From Bifidobacterium sp. WK041_4_12 (lineage in GTDB: Bacteria > Actinomycetota > Actinomycetes > Actinomycetales > Bifidobacteriaceae): 64,000 bases of DNA. The position numbers and the translations under genes were made by a program. This document shows, piece after piece, positions 17,700-26,613 of this stretch. The DNA lies in contig NZ_CP129674.1 in NCBI RefSeq assembly GCF_041080795.1, positions 1,116,001 to 1,180,000 of the forward strand. The letters run 5' to 3'. Within the stretch, counting starts at the first letter, position 1; every line of letters begins with the position of its first letter. A model generated the notes under the pieces. That model was not told the DNA's origin and did no database searches. It saw nothing but the letters and a program-made list of their open reading frames with translations.

Positions 17700-18726
17700 T
17701 CGTTCAGCCAGCAAGGGGAGTGCTTCGCAACCGTATCGTTCGGGGTTCGTGGCGGTTGTTGGACGGCCGAATGTTGGCAAATCGACGCTGATTAATGCTC
17801 TTATCGGCAAACAGGTGGCTATAGCATCATCACGACCTGAAACCACGCGCAAGGCGATTCGGGGGATCCTTACGCTCGATCACGCACAGTTGGTGCTGGT
17901 CGATACCCCCGGCATTCACAAGCCACGAACCTTGCTGGGGCAGCGCTTGAATGACGTTGTCGATGAATCGTTAGGCGAGGTGGATGTCATAGCATTCGTT
18001 CTTCCTGCAGATCAGGAAATAGGCCCTGGAGACAGGCGCATCCTTGCTCGGCTCGAAGAGCAGTATGCGTCAAAGAAGCATGATGACAAGCATGACGACA
18101 AGCATGATGACAAGTCCTCCTTGCAGTGGAAGATTCCTGTGATCGCCGTCATCACCAAGATTGACATGCTTGACAGGGAACAGCTTGTTGCAAAACTGGT
18201 TGAGATCCAGCAATTTGCGAATTTTGCGGAATTGGTGCCCATCAGTGCGCAGGATGGCGACAATGTTGACGAACTGCGCGATGTTTTGGTCAACGTCACT
18301 CCCGAAGGCCCTCAGATGTACCCGGAGGACCAGATCAGCGAAGAATCGCCTGAAGATACCATCGCAGAGCTTATTCGTGGAGCGTTCCTTGAGGAGCTTA
18401 ACGATGAACTGCCGCACTCCTTGGCTGTCACCGTCGATTCAATAATCTATCCAGAAGATGATTTCAACCTTGGTGCAGATGGCGATGCAGAGGCGACACA
18501 GCCAGCGACCGGCAAGGTGACCGTTCATGTGTCACTCTATGTGGAGAGAAATTCGCAGAAACCAATCATCATCGGGCATCGTGCCGAGCATCTGGTGCAT
18601 GTCAAGAAGCGATTGCGAACTCCGTTGAACCGCATCATAGGAGCCAAATCACAGCTCGATATGCATGTCAAGGTCGCAAAGGATTGGCAGTCGAATCCCA
18701 AGCAGCTCCAGAGACTCGGATTCTGA
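17677..18726 (+). CDS. era: GTPase Era
   Basis: Era is an essential GTPase that binds the 3' end of 16S rRNA during 30S assembly. The G motifs are complete: GRPNVGKST (G1), DTPG (G3) and TKID (G4), followed by a C-terminal KH domain ending GAKSQLDMHVKVAKDWQ. At 349 residues it is longer than the usual ~300. The extra residues include an insert between G3 and G4 made of three HDDK repeats and an acidic stretch in the KH region (LGADGDAEATQP). ATG 17677 follows CAGGAG; the open frame upstream to 17554 only overlaps corC. Confidence 0.95.
   Translation: MTQQQTNDRSASKGSASQPYRSGFVAVVGRPNVGKSTLINALIGKQVAIASSRPETTRKAIRGILTLDHAQLVLVDTPGIHKPRTLLGQRLNDVVDESLGEVDVIAFVLPADQEIGPGDRRILARLEEQYASKKHDDKHDDKHDDKSSLQWKIPVIAVITKIDMLDREQLVAKLVEIQQFANFAELVPISAQDGDNVDELRDVLVNVTPEGPQMYPEDQISEESPEDTIAELIRGAFLEELNDELPHSLAVTVDSIIYPEDDFNLGADGDAEATQPATGKVTVHVSLYVERNSQKPIIIGHRAEHLVHVKKRLRTPLNRIIGAKSQLDMHVKVAKDWQSNPKQLQRLGF
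18079..18114 (+). repeat. 12-bp tandem repeat inside era
   Basis: Three units of CATGATGACAAG type, in frame, encode HDDK three times between the G3 and G4 motifs of Era. Confidence 0.9.
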
Positions 18727-18851
18727 TCACTCGCCGCGAGCCAGCTCGCCGTATCCAACTCACGCCTGACTGTCGGCGAAGGTAAACTGCGGGCGGGAAA
18801 AACTGTGGTCGGAACACTGTAAACTGCGAAAACGGTGGCAGTGAGGAACGA

Positions 18852-20900
18852 CTAGCGACGAGGAACGTACATCTGAGTATTCAGCAGGGATGCGTAACGT
18901 GCGATGACCTTCGGACGAATGACCTTCATCGATGCTGTCAACAGACCATTGTCCTGAGTGAATGATTCCGGCAGTATGATGAATTTACGGACTGATTCTG
19001 CTCGTGAAACGCCCTCATTGGCCTCGTCCACATACTGCTGGATTTCAGCCCTTACAATGGCATTGTTCGCAGCTTCTCTCGGCGTCATGGGGTGCAAGCC
19101 CTTGGATTCAAGCCAGGGTCCGAGAGTCTCAGCGTCCAGGGTGATCAAAGCTGAGATGAAAGGCCGCTTATCTTCCAAGACCAGAGCATTCTCAACGATT
19201 TCTGAGCGCTGAATCACTTCTTCGATGGGCCCAGGGGAAACGTTCTTGCCACCGGCGGTGATGATGAGATCTTTCTTGCGGCCGGTGATGAACAGGAAAC
19301 CATCCTCAGAGAGCCTGCCCAAATCGCCTGTGGCATACCAGCCATCTTCGGTGAAGGACTCGGCAGTTGCCTTGTCATTTTTGTGATATTTGGCAAACAC
19401 GCTGGTGCCCTTGATCTGTATTTCGCCATCCTGTGAGATTCGAAGCGAGAATCCAGGGAATGCGATGCCTACCGAACCTTCATGGAAGGGCGTGCCCAAT
19501 GGGCTGAAGGCGCAAGGTGCTGTGGTTTCGGTCAAGCCATAGCCTTCATATACCGGCACCTTGGCACCCCTGAAGAAGCTTAGCAGTGAGGGATCCAGTG
19601 GCGCTCCACCCGATACGATCCACTTCGCGCGACCTCCCAGAGCCTGACGCAGTGAGCTATAGACGAGCGTGTCGAAAGCCTGACGTTTGGCAGCAACGAG
19701 ATGACCTGCCTTGCCCTTCTCGGAGACCTCAGCCATATAATCCTGCGCTGCAACGACTGCCGAGGCGAATACCATGCCCTTCATGCCGTGGCCTGCCTTT
19801 TGAGAGGCTGCGTTGTATACCTTTTCGAAAACGCGGGGCACGCCAATCATGACGGTAGGTCGAGCTACCTGCAGGTCGGCGATGAGGCTCTTGATGCCTT
19901 CGGCAATGTAAATCTGAATTGAACTGTATGCGCACGCATAGTTGATGGCGCGTGCAAATGAGTGGGCCTGCGGAAGGAAGAGAAGCACCGAACCTTTCGG
20001 GTCTTGAAGCAGATCGGGAATGTATTCACGAAGATTGTGCGCGAGCGTGCAATAATGCTCATGCGTCATCTCGACACCCTTCGGTGCAGCCGTCGAACCA
20101 GACGTATAGACGACCGAACAGAGATCCTTGCTTGAAATCGAAGCGATGCGGGCATCGAGCTCTTCATCGCTGACGACCTTGCCATAAGCCTGCAACTCCT
20201 CAAGAGCGCCATTTTCCAAGCATGAGATGCGTTTGAGGGAAGGACAGTCGTCAATGGCACCATCAGCCTTCTCACGCATGTCACGGGTTTCGACGATAAG
20301 GCTTGTGGCATCCGAGTTATTGACGATATAACGAATCTGTTCAGCGGAATCGGTGTCATACACCGTAGCGACCACTCCACCTATAGACACCACTGCAGCG
20401 TCGACAACGTTCCACTGGTAACTCGTATGACACATGAAGGCAACGGCATCGCCCTTCTTCAGTCCTGCATGAAGCAGGCCCTTCGCAGCCGCACGTATGT
20501 CCTGCAGCATCTCGTCGGCCGTTCTCATAACCCATTCGCCATTGGATTTGAAGTGATACATCGGTTCGTTGCCCAAGCGCTCTGCACGTTCGCGATAAAT
20601 GTCGTACAAGGTCATGCTTTCAGGAACTTTGCCGGCATCGGCGGTCGATGTGGTCAACAGTCCCGAAGCATCGTCAATGAAGGTCGTTGTGGGATAGCCT
20701 TCTGACCATTCATGGATGACGGGGAACCGGTCGGATGCGTCGTGCTGGTTTTCATCGGATTCAGGACCGGCTTCCTCAGGTGACTTGACATCGTCGTCAA
20801 GACCATCGTCGTCAAGACCGTTGTCGTGGTAACGACCCAGGGTTGCTGCACGTTTTGCAGTGGAAACCAGATATGATTTCGCTGAATTGAACAAGCCCAA
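18852..20900 (-). CDS. long-chain fatty acid-CoA ligase
   Basis: An AMP-forming acyl-CoA synthetase that activates fatty acids with ATP and CoA. The 682-residue protein carries the P-loop-like VYTSGSTAAPKGVE, the YATGDLG motif and the C-terminal hinge GFLFITGRKKDLIITAGGKN, with the active-site region GGAPLDPSLLSFF and YGLTETTAP between. About 70 N-terminal residues are acidic and variable. TTG 20900 is the likely start because AAAGGAG lies 6 bp before it; a TTG at 20924 is also in frame. It is convergent with era and diverges from the transhydrogenase operon. Confidence 0.92.
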   Translation of the reverse strand: MGLFNSAKSYLVSTAKRAATLGRYHDNGLDDDGLDDDVKSPEEAGPESDENQHDASDRFPVIHEWSEGYPTTTFIDDASGLLTTSTADAGKVPESMTLYDIYRERAERLGNEPMYHFKSNGEWVMRTADEMLQDIRAAAKGLLHAGLKKGDAVAFMCHTSYQWNVVDAAVVSIGGVVATVYDTDSAEQIRYIVNNSDATSLIVETRDMREKADGAIDDCPSLKRISCLENGALEELQAYGKVVSDEELDARIASISSKDLCSVVYTSGSTAAPKGVEMTHEHYCTLAHNLREYIPDLLQDPKGSVLLFLPQAHSFARAINYACAYSSIQIYIAEGIKSLIADLQVARPTVMIGVPRVFEKVYNAASQKAGHGMKGMVFASAVVAAQDYMAEVSEKGKAGHLVAAKRQAFDTLVYSSLRQALGGRAKWIVSGGAPLDPSLLSFFRGAKVPVYEGYGLTETTAPCAFSPLGTPFHEGSVGIAFPGFSLRISQDGEIQIKGTSVFAKYHKNDKATAESFTEDGWYATGDLGRLSEDGFLFITGRKKDLIITAGGKNVSPGPIEEVIQRSEIVENALVLEDKRPFISALITLDAETLGPWLESKGLHPMTPREAANNAIVRAEIQQYVDEANEGVSRAESVRKFIILPESFTQDNGLLTASMKVIRPKVIARYASLLNTQMYVPRR

Positions 20901-21047
20901 TTTTTCTCCTTTAATGCGTACCAATACACAATATCCTGTGGATGGGAGAATGAGAACTTGGTTGGGATGACTGTCGCCAAGGGACTATACACTCTATCTA
21001 GATTCGAAAGTGTTGAATTCTCAACCAAGCAGTGAGAAGGGAAGCAA

Positions 21048-22190
21048 ATGGTTCAACAAGAGCATGGCTCAGTGACGTATGGAGTCATCACAGAATCCAA
21101 TCAGCAGGAGTCCAGAGTTGCATTAACGCCAGAAATCGTGACCAGACTGAAAAAATCGAACATTGCCTGTGTTATCCAGCAAGGTGCGGGGGAGGCATCG
21201 CAATTTTCCGACGATCAGTATGAGAAGGCTGGTGCCACAGTTGTTTCGCGCGATGAGGTTTTCCGTAGAGCGAATGTTTTCGGGTTCATCAATCGTCCTC
21301 AGGATGCTGATCTGGCAGCTTTGCCTCATGGTTCATGGGTCGTTGGCATGCTTGGTTCCTTCACCGATCAGCAGTATGTGAAGAAGCTCGATCAGGCTGG
21401 TCTGACGGCTCTGGCGATGGAGAGGCTTCCTCGGCAGCTGAGTTCAGCACAGTCGATGGATGAGATGACATCTCAAAATTCAGTCATGGGGTATAAGGCT
21501 GCTCTGTTGGCAGCTGACAGCTACGGCTCGTTCTTCCCCATGATGACCACCGCTGCAGGAACGATTCGTCCTGCCAAGGTTCTTGTTCTCGGAGCTGGCA
21601 TTGCAGGTCTGCAAGCCATCGGTACGGCCAAGCGACTGGGTGCAATCGTTACGGGATACGATGTGCGTCCCGCTTCCCGACAAGAGGTCGAATCGTTGGG
21701 AGCCAGGTTCCTTGATCTTGGCCTTGACTTCTCACAGGGACAGGGCGAAGGCGGATATGCTCGACAGCTCACGCAGGAGGAACAGGCGCAGCAGCAGGCT
21801 GCCGTCGATTCCAAGGCAGCGGCATTCGATGTCGTCATCACCACAGCCAAGGTTCCCGGTCGTCGTCCTCCGCTGCTGCTGACCAAGGCAGGCGTTGAGG
21901 GTCTTCATCGTGGTGCGGTCATCATCGACTGTGCTGCCAGTGATCTCGGTGGCAATGTTGAGGGTTCAAAGCCAGGAAAGACGGTCACCGACAATGGTGT
22001 GATCATCTTTGGCACTCCAGATTTGGCCAGTGGAGTCGCTACCACGGCATCGAATCTTGCTGCGAGAAATCTTGCGGATGTCGTTTCTCATTTCGCAACT
22101 GCAGAGGGCATGAAGTTTGACCTTTCCGAGGCACTTGACGATGCCCTTGTTGTGTCCGGTCGTACAGAAGGAGATGGTGGCAATGAGTGA
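21048..22190 (+). CDS. pntA: NAD(P) transhydrogenase subunit alpha, NAD-binding part
   Basis: The soluble dI domain of proton-translocating transhydrogenase, which binds NAD(H). The 380-residue protein resembles alanine dehydrogenase: RVALTPEIV near the N-terminus and the Rossmann segment VLVLGAGIAGLQAIGTAKRLGA. The RPASRQEVES and VITTAKVPGRRPP segments are typical of PntA. As in several bacteria the alpha chain is split, with the membrane part encoded by the next gene, which starts 8 bp inside this one. ATG 21048 follows AGAAGGGAAG. The complex couples hydride transfer from NADH to NADP+ to proton entry. Confidence 0.94.
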   Translation: MVQQEHGSVTYGVITESNQQESRVALTPEIVTRLKKSNIACVIQQGAGEASQFSDDQYEKAGATVVSRDEVFRRANVFGFINRPQDADLAALPHGSWVVGMLGSFTDQQYVKKLDQAGLTALAMERLPRQLSSAQSMDEMTSQNSVMGYKAALLAADSYGSFFPMMTTAAGTIRPAKVLVLGAGIAGLQAIGTAKRLGAIVTGYDVRPASRQEVESLGARFLDLGLDFSQGQGEGGYARQLTQEEQAQQQAAVDSKAAAFDVVITTAKVPGRRPPLLLTKAGVEGLHRGAVIIDCAASDLGGNVEGSKPGKTVTDNGVIIFGTPDLASGVATTASNLAARNLADVVSHFATAEGMKFDLSEALDDALVVSGRTEGDGGNE

Positions 22191-22545
22191 GCTCGTTACA
22201 CCGATTACCCTATTCGTTCTTGCTCTGCTCATCGGCGTGGAGGTTATCGGCAAGGTGCCAGCCACCCTGCACACGCCCCTCATGAGCGGCGCGAATTCCA
22301 TACATGGCATCGTCATCGTTGGTGTCATCATCGTCGCATCGCAGGCACACACGCCACTGGCCTATGTCTTCATTTTCCTTGCAGCGGTGCTGGGAACGAT
22401 GAACGTTGTGGGTGGCTATGTGGTCACCGACCGGATGCTTGAGATGTTCAAGTCATCGAAAACTTCCAAGAAGACGAAATCGGGAAGCGCCGAGTCAGCA
22501 TCCGATGCCGCTCAGGCGAACAAGACCCAAGAGGGGACAAAGTGA
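22183..22545 (+). CDS. NAD(P) transhydrogenase subunit alpha, membrane part
   Basis: The short membrane chain (PntAB type) of the split alpha subunit, 120 residues with about three to four helices. LHTPLMSGANSIHGIVIVG is the conserved segment of this subunit. ATG 22183 lies within the end of pntA, and GAAGGAG is a little upstream; ATG 22174 is an alternative. The C-terminal ~30 residues are a Ser/Lys-rich cytosolic tail. It overlaps pntB by one base. Confidence 0.92.
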   Translation: MSELVTPITLFVLALLIGVEVIGKVPATLHTPLMSGANSIHGIVIVGVIIVASQAHTPLAYVFIFLAAVLGTMNVVGGYVVTDRMLEMFKSSKTSKKTKSGSAESASDAAQANKTQEGTK

Positions 22546-23951
22546 TGAGCACGATTGACGTCATCGCCTCATACGTATATCTGCTTTCTGCAGTGCTGTT
22601 CGTAGTAGGTCTGCATTTCATGAACTCGCCGAAGACTGCTCGCCGAGGCAATCAGATCTCTGCAATCGGCATGGTTATCGCCGTGGTCATGGCATTCGTA
22701 CGATTCTTCGTCACCGGATACCTTTCGACGACGGCGCTTATTGTGCTGATCGCAGGCATTGTCATCGGTGCGATTGCTGGTCTGTATTCCGCGAAAAAGG
22801 TGAAGATGACCGACATGCCGCAACTGGTTTCCGTGTTCAACACGGTCGGTGGTGGCGCTGCTGCGCTCGTTGCCTTGAACGATATTCTGACATCGGAAAA
22901 GAATCCGACCCTTGTCGTTTTGATAACTGCAGGATTGGGCATCCTTATCGGATCCGTCACCTTTACTGGCTCTCTCGTTGCCGCTGGCAAGCTGCAAGGC
23001 ATCCTTCCAGGAAAACCGATTGCACTGCCGTTGAAAGACATATGGATGGTGCTTTCCATAATCCTGACCGTTGTCTCCTTCGTCCTGCTGATCGTTGATC
23101 CGCAGCATAGAGAGTTGTGGAGCTTGCTCACCACGCTGTTCGCACTGCTCTACGGCTTGCTGTTTGTTCTTCCTATCGGTGGTGCAGACATGCCGGTTGT
23201 CATTTCTGTTTTGAATGCTTGCACTGGTACGGCAGTCGCCATGAGCGGTCTTGCCATTGACAACGTGGCGCTGATCGTAGCCGGGGCGCTGGTCGGTGCC
23301 GCAGGTGTGACACTTTCGGTGCTGATGGCGCAGGCCATGAATCGTCCGCTCTCCAGCGTGCTTGTCGGAGGATTCGGCGGTGTGGACGCGGCAACGGCCG
23401 CAGAGGGTCCTGAAGGCGTTATGAAGGAGACCTCGGCGGATGATGTTGCCGTTCAGCTGGTTTACGCCCAGAAGGTCATCTTCGTGCCGGGCTTCGGTCT
23501 TGCTCAGGCACAGGCTCAGCGAGAACTGGCCGATCTCGGCGATCTGCTGAAGCAGCGGGGCATCGATGTGAGCTATGCAATTCACCCGGTTGCCGGTCGT
23601 ATGCCTGGTCATATGAATGTGCTTCTGGCAGAGGCGAACGTCCCCTATGAGGAACTCGTGGACCTTGACGACATCAACCCACAATTCCCAACGGCTTCGA
23701 TTTCTCTGGTGGTTGGTGCGAACGATGTCACCAATCCTGCAGCCCGCAAACCGGGAACGCCTGTTTCTGGAATGCCCATTCTCGATGTCGATAAGTCCGA
23801 GCATGTGGTCGTCATCAAGCGTGGTCGAGGCAAGGGATATGCAGGCATCGAAAACGAACTCTACTTCGATGACAACACCCAGATGCTCTTCGGTGATGCA
23901 AAGAAGGAACTGCAGGCGATCATAGCCTCGGTCAAGGAACTCATTCAGTAG
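22545..23951 (+). CDS. pntB: NAD(P) transhydrogenase subunit beta
   Basis: PntB contains the remaining membrane helices (dII) and the NADP(H)-binding dIII domain. The 468-residue protein has about eight to nine helices in its first 280 residues, then dIII with VIFVPGFGLAQAQAQ, HPVAGRMPGHMNVLLAEA, VVGANDVTNPAA and the C-terminal VIKRGRGKGYAGIEN, all typical NADP-site segments. ATG 22545 overlaps the previous stop (TGATG). The gene ends before a 20-bp hairpin. With pntA and the membrane alpha gene it forms a complete transhydrogenase, a source of NADPH. Confidence 0.95.
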   Translation: MSTIDVIASYVYLLSAVLFVVGLHFMNSPKTARRGNQISAIGMVIAVVMAFVRFFVTGYLSTTALIVLIAGIVIGAIAGLYSAKKVKMTDMPQLVSVFNTVGGGAAALVALNDILTSEKNPTLVVLITAGLGILIGSVTFTGSLVAAGKLQGILPGKPIALPLKDIWMVLSIILTVVSFVLLIVDPQHRELWSLLTTLFALLYGLLFVLPIGGADMPVVISVLNACTGTAVAMSGLAIDNVALIVAGALVGAAGVTLSVLMAQAMNRPLSSVLVGGFGGVDAATAAEGPEGVMKETSADDVAVQLVYAQKVIFVPGFGLAQAQAQRELADLGDLLKQRGIDVSYAIHPVAGRMPGHMNVLLAEANVPYEELVDLDDINPQFPTASISLVVGANDVTNPAARKPGTPVSGMPILDVDKSEHVVVIKRGRGKGYAGIENELYFDDNTQMLFGDAKKELQAIIASVKELIQ

Positions 23952-23973
23952 TTTCTTTAGCGCGTACAGGTGT

Positions 23974-24023
23974 AATTGCTTCGGTGCTGTGAACTTGTCA
24001 TATTTCACAGCACCGAAGCAATT
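23974..24023 (+). terminator. 20-bp perfect hairpin after pntB
   Basis: Arms 23974-23993 and 24004-24023 (core GCTTCGGTGCTGTGAA) are perfectly complementary with a 10-nt loop. There is no T-run, but the strength and position, 22 bp after pntB, suggest transcript end formation or RNA stabilisation. Confidence 0.65.
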
Positions 24024-24028
24024 GTGTC

Positions 24029-24061
24029 TATGCGAGGTTTATGCGAGGTCTATGCGAGGAT
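24029..24061. repeat. 11-bp tandem repeat
   Basis: Three copies of TATGCGAGGTT/C/AT stand head to tail just after the pntB hairpin. No function is apparent. Confidence 0.75.
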
Positions 24062-24275
24062 TCCCAGACAAATCGCAGCACAAGGCCAGATCTGCTGCCA
24101 AATCGTATGCCGAATCCGTTAAGTTCCAAGGGTGTGCTACAGTATTGCACGTTGCTTTGGCGAGGGACGCGCACGACGCGTGTCCGTGATCGACTCGGCG
24201 TATGATGGCCATTTTTCCGGCTTGTCTTGCGGTGCGTTGATGCGCCGAGCGAAAGACACGATTAGGAGAAATAAC

Positions 24276-24920
24276 ATGGCTAACACAGTTAAGCTTGAAG
24301 GTGCAGTCCGTGACCAGTTTGGCAAGGGCGCTGCACGTCGTATGCGCGTTGCGAACCTCATACCTGCAACCATTTACGCAGGTGGAGTTGAGCCAACATT
24401 CATCAAGCTTCCTCTGAAAGAAACGACGAACGCACTGCGTCGAACCAATGCTCTGTTCGAGATTGCCTATGGCACAGGCAAGAAGATGGCCGTTGTCAAG
24501 GACGTGCAGCGTAACCCAGTGAAGCGTCGCATTGAACACATCGATTTCTTCGAGGTTCGTGCAGGCGAAAAGGTTGTCGTCGAGGTTCCCGTCTTCGTTG
24601 AGGGCGAGACCAAGGGTGCTTCCGTCGCATTCGTCGACATGCAGAATTTGCAGGTCCGTGCGGATGTCACCAACCTTCCAGAGCGCATCACGATCAGTGT
24701 CGAGGGCCTCGGCGAGGGCGACAAGGTGCTTGCCAAGGACGTTGCCCTTCCCGAAGGTTCAGAACTCGTTATCGACGATGCTGAGGATTCGGTCGTCACC
24801 GTTGAAATTCCTAAGGAAGAGTCGCTTGAGCCGCAGCTTGACCAGACCACTCCTGAGGCGACTGCAACGACCGATGAAACTGACGCTGCCCCAGATCAGG
24901 CTGCACCGACTGCCGCCTGA
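24276..24920 (+). CDS. rplY: 50S ribosomal protein L25 (TL5/CTC type)
   Basis: L25 of the long CTC type binds 5S rRNA. The 214-residue protein has the N-terminal L25 beta-barrel (MANTVKLEGAVRDQFGKGAARR..., with VKDVQRNPVKRRIEHIDF) and the C-terminal TL5 domain (about residues 95-190), followed by an acidic, Thr/Ala/Asp-rich tail. TAGGAG before ATG 24276 sets the start; the frame is open upstream to 24132 but those residues are not family-like. It is expressed alone, with a strong terminator behind it. Confidence 0.95.
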   Translation: MANTVKLEGAVRDQFGKGAARRMRVANLIPATIYAGGVEPTFIKLPLKETTNALRRTNALFEIAYGTGKKMAVVKDVQRNPVKRRIEHIDFFEVRAGEKVVVEVPVFVEGETKGASVAFVDMQNLQVRADVTNLPERITISVEGLGEGDKVLAKDVALPEGSELVIDDAEDSVVTVEIPKEESLEPQLDQTTPEATATTDETDAAPDQAAPTAA

Positions 24921-24951
24921 GTCATCAGGTACGCAGGTTTTTGAAACATGT

Positions 24952-24991
24952 GCGGTTGTATGCATCGTAGCGATGCATACAGCCGCTTTTT
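24952..24991 (+). terminator. intrinsic terminator after L25
   Basis: A 16-bp stem (GCGGTTGTATGCATCG with its partner, one wobble) and a 3-nt loop is followed by TTTTT. Confidence 0.93.
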
Positions 24992-25148
24992 CTGTATGCG
25001 GCCATAATGTGATATAGGGAACACAACGGTCGCAGCACTGTGACATAGTGCTCTGTAAGGCGAGAGGCCTCTGGTTTCTTGTTTCGAATACGAAAAGCTG
25101 CTCGGATGGGAACATGCCCGCAGCATAAGTCAAGAAGAAGCATACAGT

Positions 25149-26276
25149 ATGACACAGCAATCACATCATGATCGACAAGCGTTGAATAAACTCGCCGAGC
25201 CATTCACTGTTTTGCAGAATCCAAATCCTGCAACAGATGCCAAGCGTCAGGAAATGATTGACAAGCCTGCCTTTGGACAGGTCTTTTCTGACAACATGAC
25301 GCATATGGCTTGGACTAAAGGGGAGGGATGGTCAGATCGTCGAATTGAACCTTACGCGCCCCTGAAGCTGGAACCTGGCGCTTCCGTTCTGCACTATGCT
25401 CAGGAGGTTTTCGAAGGCCTTAAGGCATATCATCATGATGACGATTCCGTGTGGCTGTTCCGTCCGGATGCCAATGCCGAGCGTTTCCAGAACTCAGCCA
25501 AGCGTCTCTATCTTCCTGAACTTTCTAAGGATGATTTCCTTGGATCGGTTGCTGCTCTGGTCAAGAAGGATTACCAGTGGGTTCCAACCCGCCGTGAATA
25601 CACGCTGTATATGCGCCCATTCATGTTTGCATCCGAGGCTTTCCTCGGTGTGCGAGCTCCAGAAGAGGTGGATTACTGCGTGATCGCGTCGCCTTCAGGC
25701 CCGTACTTCCCAGGTGGAGTCAAGCCTGTCAGCATCTGGGTTGAAGACAAGTGGTTCCGCACAGGTCCTGGCGGCACCGGATTCGCCAAGTGTGGCGGCA
25801 ACTACGCAGCATCGTTGCTTGGAGAATATCGCGGACTTGAGAACGGATGCGAGCAGGTCTGCTTCGTCGATGCGGCAACCAAGACATACCTTGAGGAACT
25901 TGGCGGAATGAACATGTTCGCCGTGCACAAGGATGGCCATATGGAAACGCCAAGCCTTACCGGCAGCATTCTCCCGGGCATCACCCGTAAGTCCATCATC
26001 CAGCTGGCACAGGATCACGGCCGCGACGTTGTCGAGACCATGATCAAGCTTGACGACCTGCTTGAGGACATCAAGTCGGGTGAGGTTACCGAGGTCTTTG
26101 CTTGTGGTACTGCAGCAATCATCACCCCCATCGGTCGCTTCAAGTCTGAGAAATTCGACGTGGAGGTCGGTGCCGGTGAAACAGGCAAGACCACTCTGGA
26201 TCTACGCAACGAGCTTCTGGGCATTCAGCTCGGCGAGGTCGAGGACAAGCATAACTGGATGTGGCGCGTCAAGTAA
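25149..26276 (+). CDS. ilvE: branched-chain amino acid aminotransferase
   Basis: IlvE transfers the amino group between glutamate and the keto acids of leucine, isoleucine and valine. The 375-residue protein is a fold type IV PLP enzyme of the longer, eukaryote-like group. The PLP lysine is K214 in GTGFAKCGGNYAASL. LHYAQEVFEGLKAY and YMRPFMFASE are conserved substrate-site segments, and TEVFACGTAAIITPIG lies near the phosphate-binding site. The ATG at 25149 is preceded by an AAGAAG-type binding site. It stands alone, followed by a hairpin and tRNA-Ala. Confidence 0.95.
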   Translation: MTQQSHHDRQALNKLAEPFTVLQNPNPATDAKRQEMIDKPAFGQVFSDNMTHMAWTKGEGWSDRRIEPYAPLKLEPGASVLHYAQEVFEGLKAYHHDDDSVWLFRPDANAERFQNSAKRLYLPELSKDDFLGSVAALVKKDYQWVPTRREYTLYMRPFMFASEAFLGVRAPEEVDYCVIASPSGPYFPGGVKPVSIWVEDKWFRTGPGGTGFAKCGGNYAASLLGEYRGLENGCEQVCFVDAATKTYLEELGGMNMFAVHKDGHMETPSLTGSILPGITRKSIIQLAQDHGRDVVETMIKLDDLLEDIKSGEVTEVFACGTAAIITPIGRFKSEKFDVEVGAGETGKTTLDLRNELLGIQLGEVEDKHNWMWRVK

Positions 26277-26340
26277 CGTCGCTACCGTTGTCATTTCGAG
26301 GCGGTACATGTCATATTGACATATTGAGCATAGAGAGGCT

Positions 26341-26401
26341 GCAAACTGTGTGTGAATCATGACGTTGCACTCGTGATTCATCGATTCAACACGCAGTTTG
26401 C
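26341..26401 (+). terminator. hairpin between ilvE and tRNA-Ala
   Basis: GCAAACTG and CAGTTTGC close a long imperfect stem that continues through GTGT/ACAC and GAATCA/TGATTC pairings. It probably ends ilvE transcripts and overlaps the -35 region of the tRNA promoter. Confidence 0.55.
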
Positions 26402-26426
26402 AAGTCCTTTAGGCTTGGTGTAATAT
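26398..26426 (+). promoter_or_regulatory. probable tRNA-Ala promoter
   Basis: TTGCAA (26398-26403) and TAATAT (26421-26426) are separated by 17 bp and lie 20 bp before the tRNA. Each box matches four of six consensus bases. Confidence 0.45.
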
Positions 26427-26445
26427 ATCAAAGGTTCGTTTTTTT

Positions 26446-26518
26446 GGGGCTATGGCGCAGCTGGTAGCGCATCTCCATGGCATGGAGAGGGTCGGGAGTT
26501 CGAATCTCCCTAGCTCCA
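26446..26518 (+). tRNA. tRNA-Ala (anticodon GGC)
   Basis: A 73-nt cloverleaf with acceptor GGGGCTA/TAGCTCC and discriminator A, D-arm GCGC/GCGC, anticodon stem TCTCC/GGAGA with loop ATGGCAT (anticodon GGC), and T-arm GGGAG/CTCCC with loop TTCGAAT. CCA is not encoded. Confidence 0.96.
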
Positions 26519-26525
26519 CTTTCAA

Positions 26526-26564
26526 CCTCAAATCGTTGCAATTCCAACGGTTTGAGGTTTTTCT
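26526..26564 (+). terminator. tRNA-Ala terminator
   Basis: CCTCAAATCGTTG pairs with CCAACGGTTTGAGG around a small loop and is followed by TTTTTCTTT, directly after the tRNA. Confidence 0.85.
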
Positions 26565-26613
26565 TTGCCTTTGAATCTGTGGGGAAATCGGGTTAATAGG
26601 CTTAATGGGCAAC

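Larger units (their letters stand above)
23952..24275. other. intergenic region pntB to L25
   Basis: This 324-bp gap holds the pntB hairpin, the 11-bp repeats and then the leader of the L25 gene. TACAGT at 24138-24143 could be a -10 box, but no good -35 lies at 16-18 bp before it. No open frame with a plausible start was found here. Confidence 0.5.

Noticed and set aside
18727..18851. Repeated GTAAACTGCG in the era/ligase gap as a regulatory element
   Set aside because: Only two copies, no symmetry, and no neighbouring gene begins there because both genes end at this gap.
22569..24008. A 479-codon minus-strand frame antisense to pntB
   Set aside because: pntB is a clear transhydrogenase gene; the antisense frame is Arg/His/Gln-rich and follows from pntB codon usage.
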